Origin: Nitrosarchaeum sp.
GTDB taxonomy: Archaea; Thermoproteota; Nitrososphaeria; Nitrososphaerales; Nitrosopumilaceae
Direction: 5' to 3'
Length of the DNA stretch: 64,000 nt
Assembly (NCBI GenBank): GCA_021414365.1
Contig: JAIOOR010000024.1
Coordinates: 29,863 to 93,862 of the forward strand
Part shown: positions 60,834-64,000 of the stretch, piece after piece
Layout of the letters: the number at the start of each line of letters is the position of its first letter
Numbering within the stretch: position 1 is the first letter of the stretch
Notes under the pieces: model-generated
Databases searched by the model: none
What the model was told of the DNA's origin: nothing
What the model saw: only the letters and a program-made list of their open reading frames with translations
Translations under genes and position numbers: made by a program

Positions 60834-63020
60834 CTACTTAATCTCAAACCACGTGTCACCATTCCATGCGTAATTGTCTCCGACAAATTTGGCAATCATT
60901 TTGTGCTGTCTTGCATCAACTCTTTGTTCATCATCAAAATTCTCAAAAGTGTTTTGGTTCCAGTAAAACGGTCTTACCAAAAGTGTCTTGGAGTAAGGTT
61001 CCAAGACTAGTGTTTCATCTGATTCATACCTTGCGTCAATTCCGTAAAGATTTTCATAATATCCAACAGGCTGTGCCTTTATCACCTTGATCAAGAGGTT
61101 GTCTGGGACAAACTCTATTTTCTCGGTGCTATTATTCACAAGATATGCATTGATTTCTGCCATATCGCCCTCAAAGAATTCATTCTTGTTTAACTCTAGT
61201 TCCACCCATGTGTTTTCAGGATGTTGAATTCCGCCAATTGTCATGTCAGTACCAGAGCCAAATGTTCTAATTGACCAATCAGAGTCGCCGATGTTTACTG
61301 TAGGGCATATGGTATTGCTACAATAAAGATTGGCTAGTTTTCCGTTTGCGTGTCCTATTACACGAATGTCATAAATGCCGTCATTTGCATCATCTTGCGC
61401 TTTGATGAATAGTGTGGCAGCAGCATTGCTTCTCTCAGGGACTGTTATGATGTCAGGTTCTATCCAAACATCAATGCCAGAGTCCTTTGCATCTTGAACT
61501 GCCATCAAATCTATCTTGGCATCTGCACCATATGTCGACCATGCCGTAATGACAATGGTATAGTTTAGCATGTGACCTTTTTCCAAGGCAACAGGTTTGA
61601 TAAAAGTCCCAAGAACATCCATCTTTACATCCGGTGTCTTTTCTGAATCAAACGTGGATAATGTCAAAAAATACTGCTTTCCATCAAAATGAACAACAGA
61701 GTAAAACGAACCGTCAGATTGTTTCCAGTCAAGCATAGCGCGCAGTTGTTCTGCTTGTACTACATCAATTGTTATGGTATATTGGTCATTGTCTGAAATC
61801 ATTATGTTTGGAAGAAAAGAGTACGTTCTGTCAAGTGATATTCCGCCAGATATTTTGCATACTTCGGTCTCCTCTTTACATCCGTCTGCTCCAAAAAGCA
61901 AATCATGCAAGAGATCATTATCCGTTTTGTTCACCATGCTGTAAACTGGTAATGCAGTTGCAAGTGCAGAATCATCGTTTCTGCTTGCAGAAACAGTAAT
62001 GTACTTTTTCCAGATTGATTCACTTGAGGTATCATGTTTATTGATGCAAGAAAGTGTTTCACGGCTCCATGTGTTTTCGTTTTCTTCACATTCTAGCATT
62101 TTTGGATATAGTTGCATCTCAAAATTAAACTGCATCTCATGCAAGTTTTTTGCGTCACAGTTTTTTACTGCCCACATGTATTCATCGTCAGTTATTTTCT
62201 CACACTGTGTTGCAATGATTTTAGGAGTACCCCAAAACCTATCCGTACTCATATCCGCTACTCCTTGTATCTTACAGTCTGGTGTTATGGTTAAAGTTGT
62301 GTAAATAGGATCTCCTTCTATTGTATAAATTTCAGGATTTACTATAGCAACGTCACAGTTTGAATACGCGTTCTTAAAACACTTGTATTCCTGATATGGA
62401 TTCATTTGGTTATTGCAATCTATTTTGTAATCTTTTGCTGTAATTTTGCTCTCATCTTTTGTCCATCCTCTCTCAATCAGTTTATTTTTTGTTTCTGATT
62501 TTACGCATGCAGGAGAGCCATCATGTTTTTGAATTAAAACTAATCCAACATTGCATTGGATGTGGTCTGCTATAATTCCAGACTGGATTTGTTTTCGCGG
62601 AGATGATGCCATAACTTTGAAATCGTACTGTGGTACTCCGGTAAGTACAGAAAGTTTGTTGGTTGCCCAGAGTTCTGAAAAATTTCTAAATTCTCCAGTT
62701 TCTTTTGGCGTCCAAGAAAATTCTATTTCCAATTCATTGTTGGGAGTCATTGTTCCCTGCACAGATAATCTTTCTATTACTTTGTGATTTTTATCATCAT
62801 TAATTTCTGCAAAAAATTCGTATGGTTGAGAATATGATTCAGACCAGAAGAACTTTGCCTTGATAAGATATTCTTCTCCTATCACTAATGTGGTCACTTT
62901 ATCACCATGATTATCAAAATACCCAAAATAAGATAATGCTGCCTGATTCATTGAAGGCTCAAAACCATGAGAAATCCCTACAAATCCCATCAATACAAGT
63001 AAAATCACAAGATACTTCAT
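60834..63020 (-). CDS. Large secreted protein with 'LIQKxDGSPACVK' module (cluster 2)
   Basis: 728 residues, signal 'LVILLVLMGFVGISHGF', followed by a beta domain, then 'DHIQCNVGLVLIQKHDGS' and 'PACVKSETKNKLIERGW' (the module shared with the protein at 36,090), a Cys-rich stretch, and further beta-sandwich domains ('GHMLNYTIVITAWSTYG', 'DIRVIGHANGKLANLYCS'). No membrane anchor is seen. It is the first gene of the four-gene cluster reading toward the tRNA. Function is unknown. Confidence 0.78.
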   Translation of the reverse strand: MKYLVILLVLMGFVGISHGFEPSMNQAALSYFGYFDNHGDKVTTLVIGEEYLIKAKFFWSESYSQPYEFFAEINDDKNHKVIERLSVQGTMTPNNELEIEFSWTPKETGEFRNFSELWATNKLSVLTGVPQYDFKVMASSPRKQIQSGIIADHIQCNVGLVLIQKHDGSPACVKSETKNKLIERGWTKDESKITAKDYKIDCNNQMNPYQEYKCFKNAYSNCDVAIVNPEIYTIEGDPIYTTLTITPDCKIQGVADMSTDRFWGTPKIIATQCEKITDDEYMWAVKNCDAKNLHEMQFNFEMQLYPKMLECEENENTWSRETLSCINKHDTSSESIWKKYITVSASRNDDSALATALPVYSMVNKTDNDLLHDLLFGADGCKEETEVCKISGGISLDRTYSFLPNIMISDNDQYTITIDVVQAEQLRAMLDWKQSDGSFYSVVHFDGKQYFLTLSTFDSEKTPDVKMDVLGTFIKPVALEKGHMLNYTIVITAWSTYGADAKIDLMAVQDAKDSGIDVWIEPDIITVPERSNAAATLFIKAQDDANDGIYDIRVIGHANGKLANLYCSNTICPTVNIGDSDWSIRTFGSGTDMTIGGIQHPENTWVELELNKNEFFEGDMAEINAYLVNNSTEKIEFVPDNLLIKVIKAQPVGYYENLYGIDARYESDETLVLEPYSKTLLVRPFYWNQNTFENFDDEQRVDARQHKMIAKFVGDNYAWNGDTWFEIK

Positions 63021-63174
63021 ACTTTATGAAATTTTATCATCATTGAAAAATGCTTCGCATTCATGCTATGAACTAGATGATCTTTGCAACATCACGTTTC
63101 ATTCTAGGAGAATGATCTATCTGGCTTCCAAAATCAAATTCTGGTAATTGAAACGCAAGACATATGACGATTAG

Positions 63175-64000
63175 TCATTTGTTTTGAATTTCTATAGTTT
63201 GTTTCTTCCAACTCAATGAGATTCCAAGGGCTATGAGATAAATCATAATTCCCAAACTCATCGCATAAGATGCACCAAGAATTATTCCAAGTATTACTGA
63301 TGTCACTGCTCCAAACACAGAAAATGCTCCGTTAATTGCCCACATCCATGGTATATGATTTGCAAAATTGGATTTGAGAACTCTCATTCCTGTAGGTAAT
63401 GGAATGCCCATCAAAAACCCTATCGGGAATAACAATCCTACGCTGATTGCAACCTTGGTTACAAAGTTTTCAGCAATTACAGAATAGATCATATCAGGAA
63501 GTAATACTACATACACTAATCCGACTGCAACAATTCCAAGTATTGCCCAAGTGAGATTTTTTGTTCCATTTTTAATCATTTTAGCACTTATCAAACTAAC
63601 TATTCCACTTGAAAGCAACATCGTGAAAAGCAAAATTGCAAAGGTCATTGTAGGATTTCCTAAGAGAAGAATCAGTTTTTGCAGTAATGCTAATTCAATT
63701 AGGATAAACCCTGCTCCCAGTGCGGCAAAATAAATTACAACGCTAGATATGGCCAGTTCTGATTTTTTCTCTGATGATCTTAGCCAAATGAATGGAATTA
63801 CAAGAAAAGCACCCACTATGATTATAGATATGTACAATAAAGTTTCCAAAATTGATGGGAGTGGTTTTTCAAAAGATAAGAAAAATGGACTGTCATCTGT
63901 TACGGGATGAACTTTTGTGGAATACATTGAATAAAATTCTTCAAATGAAACATTACCCTCAAACAAGGAAGGATATGGCTCCATCATGACTTTTTCTGGA
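63175..64000 (-). CDS. Membrane part of a spermidine-synthase-like protein (5' end outside window)
   Basis: The visible 270+ residues start 'PEKVMMEPYPSLFEGNVS' with the frame open to the window edge, so the gene is cut. 'HPVTDDSPFFLSFEKP' is the segment that follows the aminopropyltransferase domain in large membrane-bound spermidine-synthase-like proteins. About seven membrane helices follow, with the 'FPIGFLMGIPLPTGMRVL' loop. The catalytic domain lies outside. Substrate unknown. Confidence 0.82.
   Translation of the reverse strand, partial: PEKVMMEPYPSLFEGNVSFEEFYSMYSTKVHPVTDDSPFFLSFEKPLPSILETLLYISIIIVGAFLVIPFIWLRSSEKKSELAISSVVIYFAALGAGFILIELALLQKLILLLGNPTMTFAILLFTMLLSSGIVSLISAKMIKNGTKNLTWAILGIVAVGLVYVVLLPDMIYSVIAENFVTKVAISVGLLFPIGFLMGIPLPTGMRVLKSNFANHIPWMWAINGAFSVFGAVTSVILGIILGASYAMSLGIMIYLIALGISLSWKKQTIEIQNK

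Overview
The window looks like chromosome of an ammonia-oxidising archaeon of the Nitrosopumilus type (Nitrososphaerota/Thaumarchaeota). The DNA is AT-rich, TTG and GTG starts are frequent and ATGA overlaps are common. Methylmalonyl-CoA epimerase, both mutase subunits and MeaB lie close together, as expected for the 3-hydroxypropionate/4-hydroxybutyrate carbon cycle. Many secreted proteins carry modules familiar from this group. This assignment rests on recognising the protein families; no search was run.

Bases 1-33,000 are mostly core genome: the end of pyruvate phosphate dikinase, a helix-turn-helix/CBS regulator, the methylmalonyl-CoA genes, an M1 aminopeptidase, ketol-acid reductoisomerase, NMN adenylyltransferase and a SelB-like factor without a P-loop. 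A phosphate block follows (pstS, pstCAB-phoU, and a PhoU fused to an AbrB-type domain), then metG and ahcY. A Rieske ferredoxin gene is split by an in-frame TAG. Next is a probable polyphosphate module on the minus strand: SixA-like phosphatase, Ppx/GppA phosphatase, two thymidylate-kinase-like proteins and a CHAD protein. nadE, cysS and a YchF/OBG-type GTPase close the core part.

Bases 34,200-58,800 are accessory. They begin with two C2H2 zinc fingers in one frame separated by a TGA, and a cluster of secreted proteins. A DNA-repair/defence island follows: an OLD-family ATPase whose TOPRIM half runs directly into a metzincin protease fragment, Mre11, Rad50, a DUF262/DUF1524 protein and a GIY-YIG-like protein. 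Next come an AbiE-like toxin-antitoxin pair behind two 18-bp palindromes and a tyrosine recombinase of higher GC. After that are secreted trypsin-like proteases (one frameshifted at an A8 run), a tiny ribbon-helix-helix/zinc ORF pair, a HEPN-like protein, and three copies of an ~80-bp hairpin-bearing element, each next to dense inverted repeats. The region ends at tRNA-Phe(GAA).

Bases 58,700-64,000 hold a second cluster of secreted proteins that resembles the first in its signal peptides and in one shared module. It is followed by the membrane half of a spermidine-synthase-like protein cut by the window edge. Four genes in the window (Rieske, zinc fingers, protease, secreted protein at 59.3 kb) are interrupted by a single stop or a one-base shift. 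Each needs a read-level check before being called biology.
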